DNA of 64,000 nt from Gnetum montanum (Eukaryota > Streptophyta > Gnetopsida > Gnetales > Gnetaceae). The notes under the pieces are model-generated. The model was not told the origin of the DNA. It was given only the letters and a program-made list of their open reading frames with translations, and ran no database searches. The translations under genes were made by a program, and so were the position numbers. The stretch covers positions 315,348-379,347 of the forward strand of contig MNCI01006151.1 of assembly GCA_015680685.1 (NCBI GenBank), read 5' to 3'. Shown piece after piece: positions 33,676 to 45,038 of this stretch. Position 1 is the stretch's first letter, and every line of letters begins with the position of its first letter.

Positions 33676-36414
33676 ATGGTCCCAAAGAGAGGAGCACAAG
33701 GAGGACCCTCACAAGGTGCAAGCAAATGATCAAGATGCTAAGGTAGAGGCCGAACTAGAGGACAAGAACCTAAACATGTAGAGTAGGAAGCCTAATCCTT
33801 TAATATTCATCAGGAAACTCCTACCACCAAACAGTCAACCCAAGGAGAGGCAAAGGAACCACAAGTGTAAGGAAAATGCCTTACATTGTCACAAGACTGC
33901 CTCCAAGTTATCCAAGAGAAGTCCATCCTAACCATAATCATTGTAGAGATGAACTTTGGCCCATTTACAGAGTTTACTCTAGAAGCAGTAAAGATATAAC
34001 TTAAAGCATCACCATTATGGCCTATCCTATTTGATAATGGCAAATGGTACCTTGGGAAAACTTACCAATTCTGGCACAATAAGAAAGAAGGCACTATAGT
34101 CAACATTGGAGGAGTCTCAATCTCATACTCAATTAAGGTGATAGCTGAAGCTCTAAATATACCCAATAAAGGAGCAAAGGTAGCACACCTATCCACGAGA
34201 TCAGATGTTGAAACCAAGAAGGTATGGTTGAAAAGGACATATGGTAAAGAAGATAATGGATACAATGAGTTAACTTTAAAGAAAAGAATCTATTTCAAAA
34301 TTAGCACCTACCACTTTTTCCTAACCAAAGGACTAAATAGATTATATACTTATGTGGCTAGAGGAAGTGTGATCCTAATAGGCAAATAAATGCTAATATT
34401 GCAAAACTCTACTTCATGGAGATCCAAAGGTGGTCTGAAGAAAGAAAGGTAGGGAAGCCAACACTCCCATTTCCTTGCCTTATCAAGAATCTATGTAAAT
34501 GAGCTAGAATCCTGAGGTACACCAATGACATACCTAGGAAGGCCCAAAATGCCTAATATGAGGAACTGCTTAAACTAGCATCATCCAAGAAAGATTAGGG
34601 TGAAGAACAAACTAGTGTTGGAGAAACCACATAGACCAAACAACAACATCAAGCAGGTCCCAATGGTTAGTAGCAACAACAAGTCCCACTACTTCCATTG
34701 CAAGACTATAGACCATCAATGAGTCATCTACAACAAATTGTAGAGACTATTAATTAGGGAACAAGGGAGGAAGCCAACCTCTATAGATTTATAGATAATG
34801 CCATACAACCCATAGTTTCTATTAATCCTATGAGTGGACAAATCTCACTACAATCAAGAGAAGGGGACCAATGGTCACAGTAGATCTTTGGGAATGCTAC
34901 ATCATTTCAAGTGATGCTAGAAATTAGAGAAGGCACCACATTTGTGGTAACATAGCACCAAGATGTAGTAGGAGTAGCAAAGGTGATTACTAATCACATC
35001 AAAGAGTCCTTCAACATACCTGTTGTGCCATCGGTAGATCTAACTAGAGCTAAAGATGCTCAAATGTTAGCTAGAACCTCAATGAATCCTACTAATCATG
35101 AAGATGTGCTCAATCAACTACTACAAACTAAATAAGTAATGATGACATTTTTTGACATTCCAAGTGATGTCATTGCAATACAGTTGAAGCTAATCACTAT
35201 AAAAGGTAAACTAATCATGGTAGAAACTAGGGAGAAGCATGTAGAAGCTGAAATTTTGAAATTACAAGAAGAGATCATGATCTTAAGTGTTGAACATAGA
35301 GACCCAACTTAATTCATTATGCATAACTAGATGGAACAATTCAGGATAGAGCAGATAAATTGCCTAATTGAGCAGAATAAGTAGATAGAGAATGAGAAGG
35401 AGAAAGTAGTGTGGAATGTCTTCATAGAAGAAGCTCAAATGTATGCATATGTTAAGACACTCATCGTAGGCCAAGAAGAGAATAAAAAACTCACTGCAAA
35501 TAATATGTAGTTGACCACTGTAGAAAAATAGAAAAACATCTTGGAGGAAAGCATCCGTCAATTATAAAAACAATTGGCGAGGGTCAACCAAGACATGAGC
35601 TATCTCACACAAGAAAATAAAACCCTCTTAATGGAGGTGGTATGCACTATCCATTAGAAATTAGCTATTGAAATAAGCGTGTAGTAAAATGAGGTAAAGA
35701 AACATGAGAGGCTCTAAGAACACTTTCGTAATTAGGTGGGGATGTACAAATAGATCAATGAAAAAGAGATCAAGATGATAAAGGCCAGAATCAGTTTCAT
35801 ATCGGCACAAAATCCTAACTCACAACCCATCCTAGATAGTTACACCCATGTCCACTAGGAAAACATTGAAAATAAATACTTGCAGATTGAGGACTTTGAA
35901 AGAATACATGGAGTTAGCTAACCTTCATTACACTAACTTGGCCATGTTAACAATAGGTAGGTCCAAAAATAAGCTAGAACAACAAGTACCAGCCACATAC
36001 ACATTGTACGAGAAAGAGTTTGTAGATTGCAAAGATGCTCTACAAAAACTTCAGGTAGCAAACTCTTAATTAGAAGTATTCAAGATTGGCTACCAAAGGT
36101 AGAAAGATGTCATAGCAAACCTAGCTAGAAGATTATTTGATTATCATGAGTTACATGAAAAGTCTAGAGCATTTGAAGAGGAGAGGAGATAGTTTGCAGC
36201 CTGGTATGTTAAAGCTAAGTAGATGTTTTCATAGGTGTCGTGCCCATGGGATGTACCTACTTCATCACACATTGCACAACAAGCATGGATGATGCATGAT
36301 CCAAAAATGAAAAAGGAAAAGCTTCAAGCACTCCTAAATCAATACAAATTTTAGAATCCTAATGATAAGGGTAAGTAACCAATGGAAGAGCCACCACCAC
36401 TGAGCACTACATAA
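33676..36414 (+). pseudogene. Extra 3' ORF of E2: long protein with coiled coils and a CPWDVP block
   Basis: A degenerate frame of about 900 codons between the tail and the 3' LTR. The N-terminal domain (34040-34390: GGVSISYSIKVIAEALNIP, then a block with ARGSVILIGK) looks like the retrotransposon-associated 'putative plant transposon protein' family, which is my impression only. From about 35200 it is Glu/Lys/Gln-rich with heptad-like leucines, suggesting coiled coils. Near the end are YMELANLHYTNLAMLTIG (35895-35950), CPWDVPTSSHIAQQAW (about 36240-36290) and the terminus EEPPPLSTT at a TAA (36412-36414). The same blocks in the same order occur in E6. The function is unknown. The location is that of envelope-like or additional ORFs of Athila elements. 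Stops are mostly TAG/TAA at former Gln codons. Confidence 0.7.
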
Positions 36415-36600
36415 GGCTACATCAAGCTTCATCCTAATTTTGTTTTTGTTAAATTTGTCATGTCATATCTTGTGTCATTTTTATAAAACATCACTGAATT
36501 CAAGAGTCATATATATAGTAATCAATGTCATGTAAATCTACCTCCTAATTTTATAAGGAACTCTATCCTCATTTTGTTTTAACTCGAGGATGAGCTTTTA

Positions 36601-36616
36601 GTTAGTTATGGGAGCA
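36601..36616 (+). other. Polypurine tract of E2
   Basis: GTTAGTTATGGGAGCA ends exactly where the 3' LTR begins (TGATAAATC). The upstream ACTCGAGGATGAG matches the sequence before the E6 tract. It primes plus-strand DNA synthesis. Confidence 0.7.
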
Positions 36617-37510
36617 TGATAAATCATGTTTTACAATGGCTACGATATTAAACATCAGATATGGGAGCCACAATATTAGATCCCTGACATCAGAGCCCAT
36701 GATGCAACATTGAATATGTAATATCATTCCACATGTGCCTACCTATAAATACAACACTTATGCACATGGTCAGACATCAAATTTAGTCCACCCTTAGCAA
36801 AACTCTTTTAGTTTGTTTTTGTAAACTTAGACTTAGTGATTAGAAGTGTGAATGCCTGCAATGTAGTGTGAACTAGTGAACAGAATATTTATTTTGAGCA
36901 TTTTATACTTGGACACAAGTGTAACCAAAAATAAATATTGAGCTATTTCTCACTATTGTAGCATTCTCCTAGATTTACTATTTACACTTAGAATAATTTT
37001 CTTACTATTTTCTAGCTTAATGATTTACTTTTCTCAACCACTTTACTTTTACATGTTCATATTAAGCAAAATGAGTATGACTAATCTTAAGCATTTAAGT
37101 GTGAATGCTTGGTAACCCAATAGTTTTATCACTTGGTACGCCTAGTAGCAGTAAACTTGGTAATCCCACTAGTAGTTACATAAAGCCCAAGATGTGAATG
37201 GAATATTAGGATTGGATACTCGTTGCCATAGGCTAGAATAGTATTTAGTGTTTTCTTTAGACTTAGACTTATTTTCACACTTTACCATTGTATCTAGAAA
37301 ACATGGCCAACACAACATCATATATCATACACCTCACTAAGAGCTAAACCATATGCATAGATTATACTAGTTTCACATGGGAAACAATGATCTTGAACTT
37401 TAACCAATTGCTAGCATAATCACATTGCCTCATCCACAGATTACGATCGAGCTACCCGTGAACACTCATATCTTATATCGTTGGGTGTTAGATTACTCCA
37501 TCGATCATCA
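36617..37510 (+). repeat. 3' LTR of E2
   Basis: 894 bp with ends TGATAAAT...GATCATCA. Contains AATATT/GATATT-type repeats in U3 (36640-36730), a TATA box (TATAAATA, 36744-36751) and an AATAAA-like signal about 36928. The 3' third matches 27574-27870. Confidence 0.8.
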
Positions 37511-39236
37511 ACTACCTTGGAGGTGGCATCCCCCACAATTGTGGGTTTTGCGACTACTGGTATTGTTCCAAAGGTTGAAGTGGTGCTTCCCTTAGATAGT
37601 AAGCTTCTTGGTGAAATTGTTGTCAATAGTTGCCCTATGAATAAGGCAACCACCTAGGTGCTTGCCATTTTGCCAATCTAGGATTTAGAGCATACACCCT
37701 AGATTCTTGTAGATGTGATAAGATAGGGCAACATCTTTTGGGATGTTCATATTGAAATATGTTACAACCATCATCATCAATTTCTAAATCTGAAACCTCC
37801 TCTACCACTGCAACTTTACCTTTATCTCTACAATGTTCTCGTTTAGCATCTTTTTTCTTCCTTCACTCATGACCATTTCCACCCTAATCCTTACATTCTT
37901 TTACAATCTTTAGAGTAGCTTGGAATTTTTCATCCAAGGAGTCCTACATTTTGTCAACCTTAATCGAGATTTCAATAACAACTTTTTGAATTGGCAAGGT
38001 TTCCCTTTGCACCACTTCATCAAGTTGTGACTTCTCCTCATTCTTACAAAAATAGACCTCCCTCTTGTAGATGGAGGGATCTCTATTGTATTCTTCTACA
38101 TTTTCTTACTTTTTCGACTCTCCTTCCTCTTTCTTCACTTGCTCAATGAGCCTTTAAATCTAATGGATTCTTAACTTAGAAGTCTCCCTTGGGCATAGAT
38201 CCCAAGGGTTCTCCTTGTTTCAGTTCTGAGCCCATCTATGATATGACATAGTTGATCCCTTTGAGAGTATCCGTGACTTGGGCATCGATGCAACAAAGAG
38301 TAACACATGCCCATGGCCTCATCCAAGGACTCATGAGTACTTGGTTTCCACCCTTGGATTTTCCTTCTTAGATTGGACACTTTGGAGTATGTTTAGTACT
38401 TGTCAATGAATAGTTCCAACATCATACTCCATCATCGAATGCATTCCAATTCCAAGGACCAATATCGACTTTTTGCCTCCTTTATGCGTATCCTTGGGAA
38501 TAATTTTAGCTTTCCCATTCATTTTCTACATTTTGCAAGGCACAAGCATCATGGAAGGCTTACAAATGATTCTGTGGATCTAAATGATATTCCCCTTCAA
38601 ACTTAGGAATATTGTTTATATCCAATCATTTAATGCAATTATTCTTCAGGGGCTTGGTGGGAATTCTAATAGCCTTTAAAATATTCAGCATGTTTCTAAT
38701 AGCTAGTAGGAGCTCATTATAGTCATGATGATTTTTGTGATCCCTGTCATGGCTATGATGCCTATGATAAGTTCTATTGTGCCTTCATTCTCTATGATGT
38801 TCTTCCCCATGTTGTTTCCCATGCCCTTGGTTCTTGTTGTCCCACTGAGATCTACGATCATCCCTATCTCACTGTTCATCATCATCCCAATCCCTATTGT
38901 TTTTTCCATGGTCCTGACCTCTACTTCTCCTATTGGAGTTAGAGGAGAAAGACGATGAGGATGATGATGATGAAGGCAAAGAGGAAGGAGAATTAGCACC
39001 TGAACATGCTTACTACCTCTTCTTCTTTGGTCCCTACCCTAATCACCATATTTATCTTTCTCCTAGTGCATGTCATTGTTCCTACCTCTAGATGAATGAC
39101 TGTGAATACCATCTTTCGAGATCCCTTGATCTTGAGATCTGTTCCCATCACCAAGGTTGTCCACAGTTGACTGAAACTATTGGTTAAGGGTGTCCTCATC
39201 AAAGATAGGGGGAGAATCTATGCATTGGAACACACC
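37511..39236 (-). pseudogene. Inverted gag fragment of an Athila-like element
   Basis: Minus-strand gag running from the Gln/Tyr-rich part (about 37511-37730, with the GGGGGATGCCACC block) through the zinc-knuckle region and capsid (about 38130-38700, for example NIPKFEGEY and LQNVENEWE) to the Ser/Arg/Asp-rich stretch (38725-39200). It is cut on the left by the E2 3' LTR and on the right by the E3 5' LTR. Stops are frequent. The Met/Ile-rich and hydrophobic frames here are shadows. Confidence 0.75.
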
Positions 39237-39827
39237 TGATGGGACGTGATATCGCATGGGTCGTGATATCACGATCGCCGCGATATCGCATCCCACGCAA
39301 TATCGCGTACGCTATATCGCGTCGTCCCCCTCGATATCGCGATGCATCGCCAAGTCTATAAATTCCTTGTTTCGAATCTAGGCCTAGACCGTAGTGAAAC
39401 TCTGGTAGTTTTTCCCCTCCAGAGACAGATTAATTTCCATGTGCCTGTAGTAGGAACTCCAAAGTGAACGGATCTTTATTCAAGCAGACATTGTACCTGA
39501 ACACAAGTTTGTGTACGGCAATAAAGACGAACTTCTTGGATAAACCTTGCAGTGCATGGAATAGGCTAATTAGGATTTTATTTATTATTATTTACTATTT
39601 ATCATTTAATGCTTTACTAGTCATTAAATCTCTCTCAACCCTTCTCTCCTAGTTAAGTGCCTNNNNNNNNNNNNNNNNNNNNNNNNNNNNNNNNNNNNNN
39701 NNNNNNAATGATTAACCTTAAGTGTTCCATAAGGCGTGTAGGCACTTAGTTTGTAGAGTTCGACCGAATTGCGCGTGCTACGCTCGTATTTGTATGGCTG
39801 AGTGTAGGGGTACCTCGCCACTCATCA
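39237..39827 (+). repeat. 5' LTR of E3
   Basis: 591 bp including a 44-base gap, ends TGATGGGA...CTCATCA. The U3 is packed with GATATCGC-type palindromes (39248-39345). TATA box (TATAAAT, 39357-39363) and AATAAA (39520-39525) are at the usual spacing. A possible target duplication copy, ACACC, precedes it. Confidence 0.85.
39663..39706. other. Assembly gap (44 N) in the E3 LTR
   Basis: Undetermined bases within U5 of the LTR. Confidence 1.
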
Positions 39828-39847
39828 TTGGCACCATTGTCGGGGAC
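39828..39847 (+). other. Primer binding site of E3
   Basis: TTGGCACCATTGTCGGGGAC, the best preserved Athila/Tat-type site among the subfamily B copies, right after the LTR. Confidence 0.85.
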
Positions 39848-39969
39848 TAAGTGTTTGTGCGCTAAGTAGAACATAGGAAATCACTCACATCGTTGGGAGC
39901 TTAAAAAAACCTTAGGGTTAATTAAACAAAAAATTATATAACGGTTAATTAGCACACCGATAAATAACA

Positions 39970-42580
39970 ATATCTTTTTCTAACAAAAGCAATTCACCAC
40001 CTAGAGATTATACAAGAAACAGTCGGCAGTCTAAAACACATAACCAAAATCCGCCAGTTCCTCAACAGCACCGAGTAGTATATACTCATCCCAATGAGTA
40101 CATACCAGATTTTACCTTTATCCTCCATCAAGACGAACAGCTGCGATGGAGATATTTGTAAGGTAACATAGTGTTACGTCCAGATCAATCAGTCCCTAAC
40201 ATGCTTCTTCGTGCTCTTGCACAAATAGGCATGACAGAATTATACGCTGAATACATTGCAGGAGATTATGATATAAGGGATTACCATCCCACAGTAGCAC
40301 AATGTATAAGGGACTCACGACAGGAGAGCCATCATACATTGTTGAAGGGCAAAGGGGTCCCGCACGTCCTAAGTGGAATCGAAGATGATGAACCCATTAT
40401 AATGGGTTCTCTATCAAATGATGTTCCCCCTCCTAACAATGGTGAGGAGGTGGGGTATCAGAACCTATGATCTACATTACACAACCTTGGTTCTGATCCC
40501 CATGAACGCCAACTGTTCACTAAGGGAACAACAACACATGACAAGGACGGGCACTTAGATCGTCATCACGATCGGGGCCGTAGCAGCAGAAGAGAAGGTA
40601 AGAAGCATCATCATGGCAATGGTTCTCCTTCTTCTTCTCCTTCATCACATCATTCACCCTCTCCTTCCACATCTGGGCACAGCCATCAAGAGCATAACAG
40701 TGAGGATAGAGATAGGTAAAATGAGAGACGTCGACGAGAGAGTTGAGAGAGAGGAAAAGGGCATGAACGAAGGGAAAGTAGGGAACAACGTAGACATCAC
40801 AGGCGTCATGAAAGAGATGATCATGATGAGCCCCTACTTGCAACCCAAAGTATGCTAGATATCACGGAGGCAGTTAGAATACCGACAAGGCATCAAAAAG
40901 ATAGCTGGATCAAGCGCTTAGACATGAATAATATCCCACGCTTTGAGGGGGGATATAACGTTGATTCGCCACATCATTTACAAGCATTCCATGATGCCTG
41001 CGCCTTGCAGAACATAGAAAACGAGTGGCAGAAATTGAAGTTGTTTCCTAGGACACTGACAAAGGAAGCAGAGAGTTGGTACCAATCCTTAGAGCCGAAA
41101 ACCATTAGGAGGTGGAATACAATGTTAGAATTGTTCAACGAAAAGTATCAAACGTACTCCAGAGTGTCTAACTTGCATAAGCAGATCCAAGGATGGAAGC
41201 AAGGTACTCATGAACCCTTGGATGCTTCCATGGGCTGATACTATGCATTGTTACATCGTTGTCCGGGCCATGGTTACGCACAACGGGACCAACTTCGCCA
41301 CATCGTAGATGGGCTAAGACATGAGACTAGGTGAATCCTTGGGACTTACGTCCAAGGCAGACTATCCAAACTTAGAGCCCATGAAATTCATCGCTTGTTG
41401 GAGCAAGTAGCCAAAAAAGAAGGGGAGCTACAGAAAAGAGAGAGCGTGGAAGAATATAACCGTGATCCTTCCCTTCGAAAGAAAGGAGTGAGATTTTATG
41501 ATGAGGACTATCCGAACTTAGAGCCCATGAAATTCATCGCTTGTTGGAGCAAGTAGCCAAAGAAGAAGGGGAGCTACAGAAAAGAGAGAGCATGGAAGAA
41601 TATAACCCTGATCCTTCCCTTCGAAAGAAGGGAGTGAGATTTTGTGATGAGGACGATGAGTCACCACTCGAAGAGTTGGTGAATAGAAAAACCTTGCCAA
41701 TTCAAAAGCTAACAACAGAAGTATCAGCTAAGGTAGATCAATTGTAGGATTCCTTAGACTCTAGACTTGAAACTATCTTGAAAATCATAGAGGAGTCTAA
41801 GGAGGAACGAAGTAGTGACAAAGACAAGAAAAAGTGGAGAGATTCAAGCCCTGCATATAACAAGGGTAAGGAAAAAATTACTATCTCCGATGAGGTTGTG
41901 GATTTTGACATAGACAATGACAGTGGATGTGAGATTTGCCAATATGACCATCCTAAGGGATGTTGTCTAATCATCTCACATCTACAAGAGTCTAAGGTGT
42001 ATGCACTTAACCCAAGACTTAACCAACGGCAAGTACCTCGAAGGTTTCCTTATTCTCAAGGTAACCTAAGACAGTTCCACCAACCGTTAACGTACTATCC
42101 AAGTGGAACTCCACCACAACCCATCAGCAGTGGCAATATCCACAGTCATGGGGGATGCCACCGCTTGGACAACAATACCCTTACCAGCAACCTGATCCTT
42201 ATGGCTATTATGTGTAGCAGCCGGTTTCTCCAAGTGATTCTATGGATCACACAACTCCCCAACATCACTACCAAGTTCGAAAGTACTTTAGAAGGACTCC
42301 TTCTCCTCTGGGAGACACTCCACATATGCTCCATCCTCCAAATCCATCCGCCACTCCTACACCGGTAGTTCCAATACCACCAGGTCCAACAATGCAAGGG
42401 GAACTCCCCACTCAACCGCAGCAACGTAACGCTCCGAGAGCTATAAACATTCAACCCGCTACTAGTTCTGACAACCATAAAAAGAGAATACCTTTCTTCA
42501 GAACAAAAAGCCCAGACAAGCTCTCACAACAAGCGATTGAGTCTGTGCACACTCCTCCAACATACAAGACTTCAGAGCTC
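39970..42580 (+). pseudogene. gag of E3, nearly intact but broken
   Basis: The expected start codon is ATA (39970) instead of ATG. N-terminal domain 39970-40320 (EYIPDFTFILHQDEQLRWR), Ser/Arg/His-rich stretch 40500-40840, capsid 40852-41400 (NNIPRFEGGYNVDSPHH, ALQNIENEWQKLKLFPRTL), zinc-knuckle-like CEICQYDHPKGC at 41928-41963, Gln/Tyr/Pro-rich stretch 42000-42230. Gag builds the particle and binds element RNA. Damage: a few TAG/TAA/TGA stops and a 146-bp tandem duplication at 41361-41652 that shifts the frame. One of the best copies for judging the intact protein. Confidence 0.85.
41361..41652 (+). repeat. 146-bp tandem duplication in the E3 gag
   Basis: ACTATCC(A/G)AACTTAGAGCCC begins both copies (41361 and 41507). 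The copies differ at only a few sites. Because 146 is not a multiple of three, the second copy is read in another frame and meets a stop near 41555. Confidence 0.9.
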
Positions 42581-42599
42581 CCTTCCGTCCAACAACAGA

Positions 42600-42839
42600 G
42601 CTACAGGCATACAGTTATGTTAACACATACCGTAACCAACTGGATCAAGGTAGGCCACCTTCCCAGGAAACTCTCTGATCCTGGAAGCCCCTTAATCTAT
42701 TTACAAATCACTGAGAACGAACCACATAAGGCTCTTCTTAACTTAGGTTCCGAAGTCAACTTAATCTCACAAGAAATGTATCAAGCTTGGAACCTAGCCC
42801 AACTCAAGAAGAGCAACATTCAACTAGAGCTAGTTGACC
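42600..42839 (+). pseudogene. Protease fragment of E3
   Basis: Begins MLTHTVTNWIKVGHLPRKL and reaches the active-site region, which reads ALLNLGSEVNLI where E6 has LLDSGLGVNLI, so the catalytic Asp is lost. It ends after NIQLELVD at the truncation point. The last residues of the open frame (to 42886) are not element sequence. Confidence 0.8.
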
Positions 42840-44690
42840 TAAAACTATTTGGTTTTGAAATTCTCTTTATTAGCAATTTTAAATAGAAAATGTATCTAAA
42901 TATAGTATATTTGGCTAAAAATATTAAGCAAAAATCTTTTTTATTCATTGTTTTTTGCTACTTTGCACCTAGAGAAGGTACTTTAAGGAGAAGATTTATT
43001 GATAAAAACCATTTTACCATCTCTCTAAAACTATTGTGGTAACAAGTTTCTATGCTTGTTCTGAATTTATTATTCCATCAATGTTATCAATACCTCACTT
43101 TTGTAGTGACAACAATCATCATCAGTTACGGAACCACCCTCATTAAGATTTGCCAATGATCTCTCCTAAGATATTATTATTATTATTATTATTATTCAAA
43201 TAAAATGTTAAAATTTGATACATAGCTTCAACTTCCAATAATAATATATTAGCTTATAATAAAAGTTTTGCCTATGAGACTTGAGTTTTTGCCTTAATTT
43301 TATCCAATAAAAACCTTTTTTAAAAGTTTTCTTATTTTATCCCAATACTCCTAATCAACATGCAACTTGTGTGGCAACTTGTGTGATTTGTCTTAGTGAA
43401 ACCCTTTTATTTGTGCAAATGGAATTTTATTGTTTGGAAAAACTTTAATTTTAAAAAAAAATTCCAAAAATTTCATCAATCTTGATTTATCATCTGCACC
43501 ATATTTTACTCTTTTTAGAGATTTTTTTATTTCTTTTCTTGCAGAGTTTTTACCAGACCAATTCCATTTAGTGACAAACTTCCAATAAAATGTCCTCTAA
43601 CCAAGCTTTAGATTTTTATTTTATTTTCAACAAATTAAAATTTTGCATTTAAAATGGAATATGGTAGAACATGATATAGAGTTTCAATTTACCATCCTTA
43701 TCACTAAGATGTTTTAATCTAAATCTTGTCTCTGTGACAGCCGCTATAAACGCGACACGTAAGTTTGATAAAATAAAATAAAATAAAAACTTCAAGCTTC
43801 AATCTCTGAACTTCCTGCAAACGATCGAAGCATGAAAGACAACTAATCTTTTCATGTATTAATAGTTAAACCCAATACATCTAAAAACAGCTTTTCCTCC
43901 TCGCCAAATCAATGTATATTGTTGGAAATTATCTGTCGTTTTGAATTGCTAATAAAATATCCTTGTTGAAAACTTGAAATGCATTCATGGGAACGAGAAG
44001 GCAAATTACATGGTACAGAAAATAGCATCTATATCACCCCATAAAAACATGCCCAACTTTTGGCTATCAACGAGGACAAAACACATGGCTCCCGCCATCA
44101 ATCATAGTACTGCCCAAAGGATTATCATGCATGAGATGTAACCTGTAAGTGACAAGTTCAATTACAAAAAATTATGAATCTACAATGGATATTAGAAAAA
44201 CAATTACACAGCCAGCCAGTGCATTAAGTGTGCTCGTACAAATTAAATATTCCGTTAACATATGATTTAACACCGATTATTCCTTAAATGAGTTAACAGA
44301 CTGAAATCTATTATAGCAGTGACCACCTCAATTGCATTTAACGATAACCAAAACATATTTTAACGTGCGTTACCTGCATTACAATTAAGTCACTGCAATA
44401 GATCCAACAAGTAAAATTTTAGTGGTCATTGAAATATATTATTCTTTAATTTAATAATTAGAAAAATCATTGCTAAATCCTTTACCGACCTTAACGGGTC
44501 TAGCCCATGGCAGATGGGGTAGAGAAAAAAAAGATGATTGAACCTCTCTTTACAAAATTTAAACATTGTTCTACTCCATGTTGATATTTTTTTAAAAGAA
44601 ATCAATCATGATAGGATAGCTATTTGACAATGAAAGCGAATTTGACCAAATTTCGATATTTGCTAAGACAGCTGCAACAATGCTTAGCAT
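42840..44690. other. AT-rich host intergenic sequence
   Basis: No gene, RNA or element is recognisable. It holds an ATT microsatellite (about 43174-43195) and an AAAAT repeat (about 43767-43787). It includes the probable 3' flank and untranslated region of the RPS19 gene that ends at 44691 on the minus strand. Confidence 0.5.
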
Positions 44691-45038
44691 TCAAGGCACA
44701 GCAACTGCAATCCGGCCAGCAACCTGATCAAGATCTCTTTAACCACTGGACGTGATGCGCCTTCCCCTGTAATATTCACCAAGCCTATCTCAAACAAAGA
44801 TATTAAAAAGTTTGAGCAAACTGTGATTGTAACAAGAAAGCTGCAATTCACCCGTTAATAGGATCCATTTCAATCATATTCATCTTCTCCAACTGTTGTA
44901 GTATGTGCCTAGCAATAGATCCGCTGCTTTTACAAAAGTGGGGTGGCCGTGCACCATTTCTCCTCCGACCCCCATATACTTTGCAAAATGCCCCAACTCC
45001 TATGCCTTGTTTAAGATAAATCTTTCTGGCCATAGATG
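44691..45038 (-). pseudogene. RPS19: 40S ribosomal protein S19 (eS19), last two exons, with a premature stop
   Basis: Minus-strand exon at 45038-44852 encodes a block starting [16 protein letters not shown], with the eS19 hallmarks [24 protein letters not shown] and [15 protein letters not shown]. It is preceded by an acceptor (TTGTGCAG) and followed by a donor (GG|GTGAAT). The next exon, 44766-44691, starts after ATTACAG and restores the frame (NGGRRITSSG), then shows a TAA where eS19 has Gln, followed by RDLDQVAGRIAVAVP and TGA. eS19 is a cytosolic small-subunit ribosomal protein. The two upstream exons known from plant RPS19 genes are not in the 750 bp upstream before element E5. The stop removes about 15 residues. 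Either this is a pseudogene, or the base is an error or an allele. Confidence 0.85.

Larger units (their letters stand above)
27574..37510 (+). mobile_element. Athila-like element E2 (subfamily A), lacking RT, RNase H and integrase
   Basis: Order: truncated 5' LTR, primer binding site, gag, protease, a short join, polypurine-like tract, T-rich tail, promoter-like segment, long extra ORF, polypurine tract, 3' LTR. The 3 kb that hold RT to integrase in E1 are absent. It is therefore a deletion derivative or a non-autonomous form. Many stops show age. It lies against an inverted gag fragment at its right end. Confidence 0.8.
39237..42839 (+). mobile_element. Athila-like element E3 (subfamily B), 3' truncated
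   Basis: 5' LTR, primer binding site, gag and the start of the protease, inserted in an inverted gag fragment. The element stops abruptly at about 42839 (after the protease block NIQLELVD), where unrelated AT-rich sequence begins. It keeps more CpG and fewer stops than E1 and E2, so it is younger. Confidence 0.85.

Noticed and set aside
38725-38958. Met/Ile/Pro-rich plus-strand frame
   Set aside because: Shadow of the Ser/Arg/Asp-rich stretch of the inverted gag.
42840-42900. Continuation of the E3 protease frame to 42886
   Set aside because: After NIQLELVD the reading no longer resembles protease. The element is truncated at about 42839.
44461-44530. Possible tRNA-like segment (GGGTCTAGCCC)
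   Set aside because: No acceptor stem or proper arms could be drawn.
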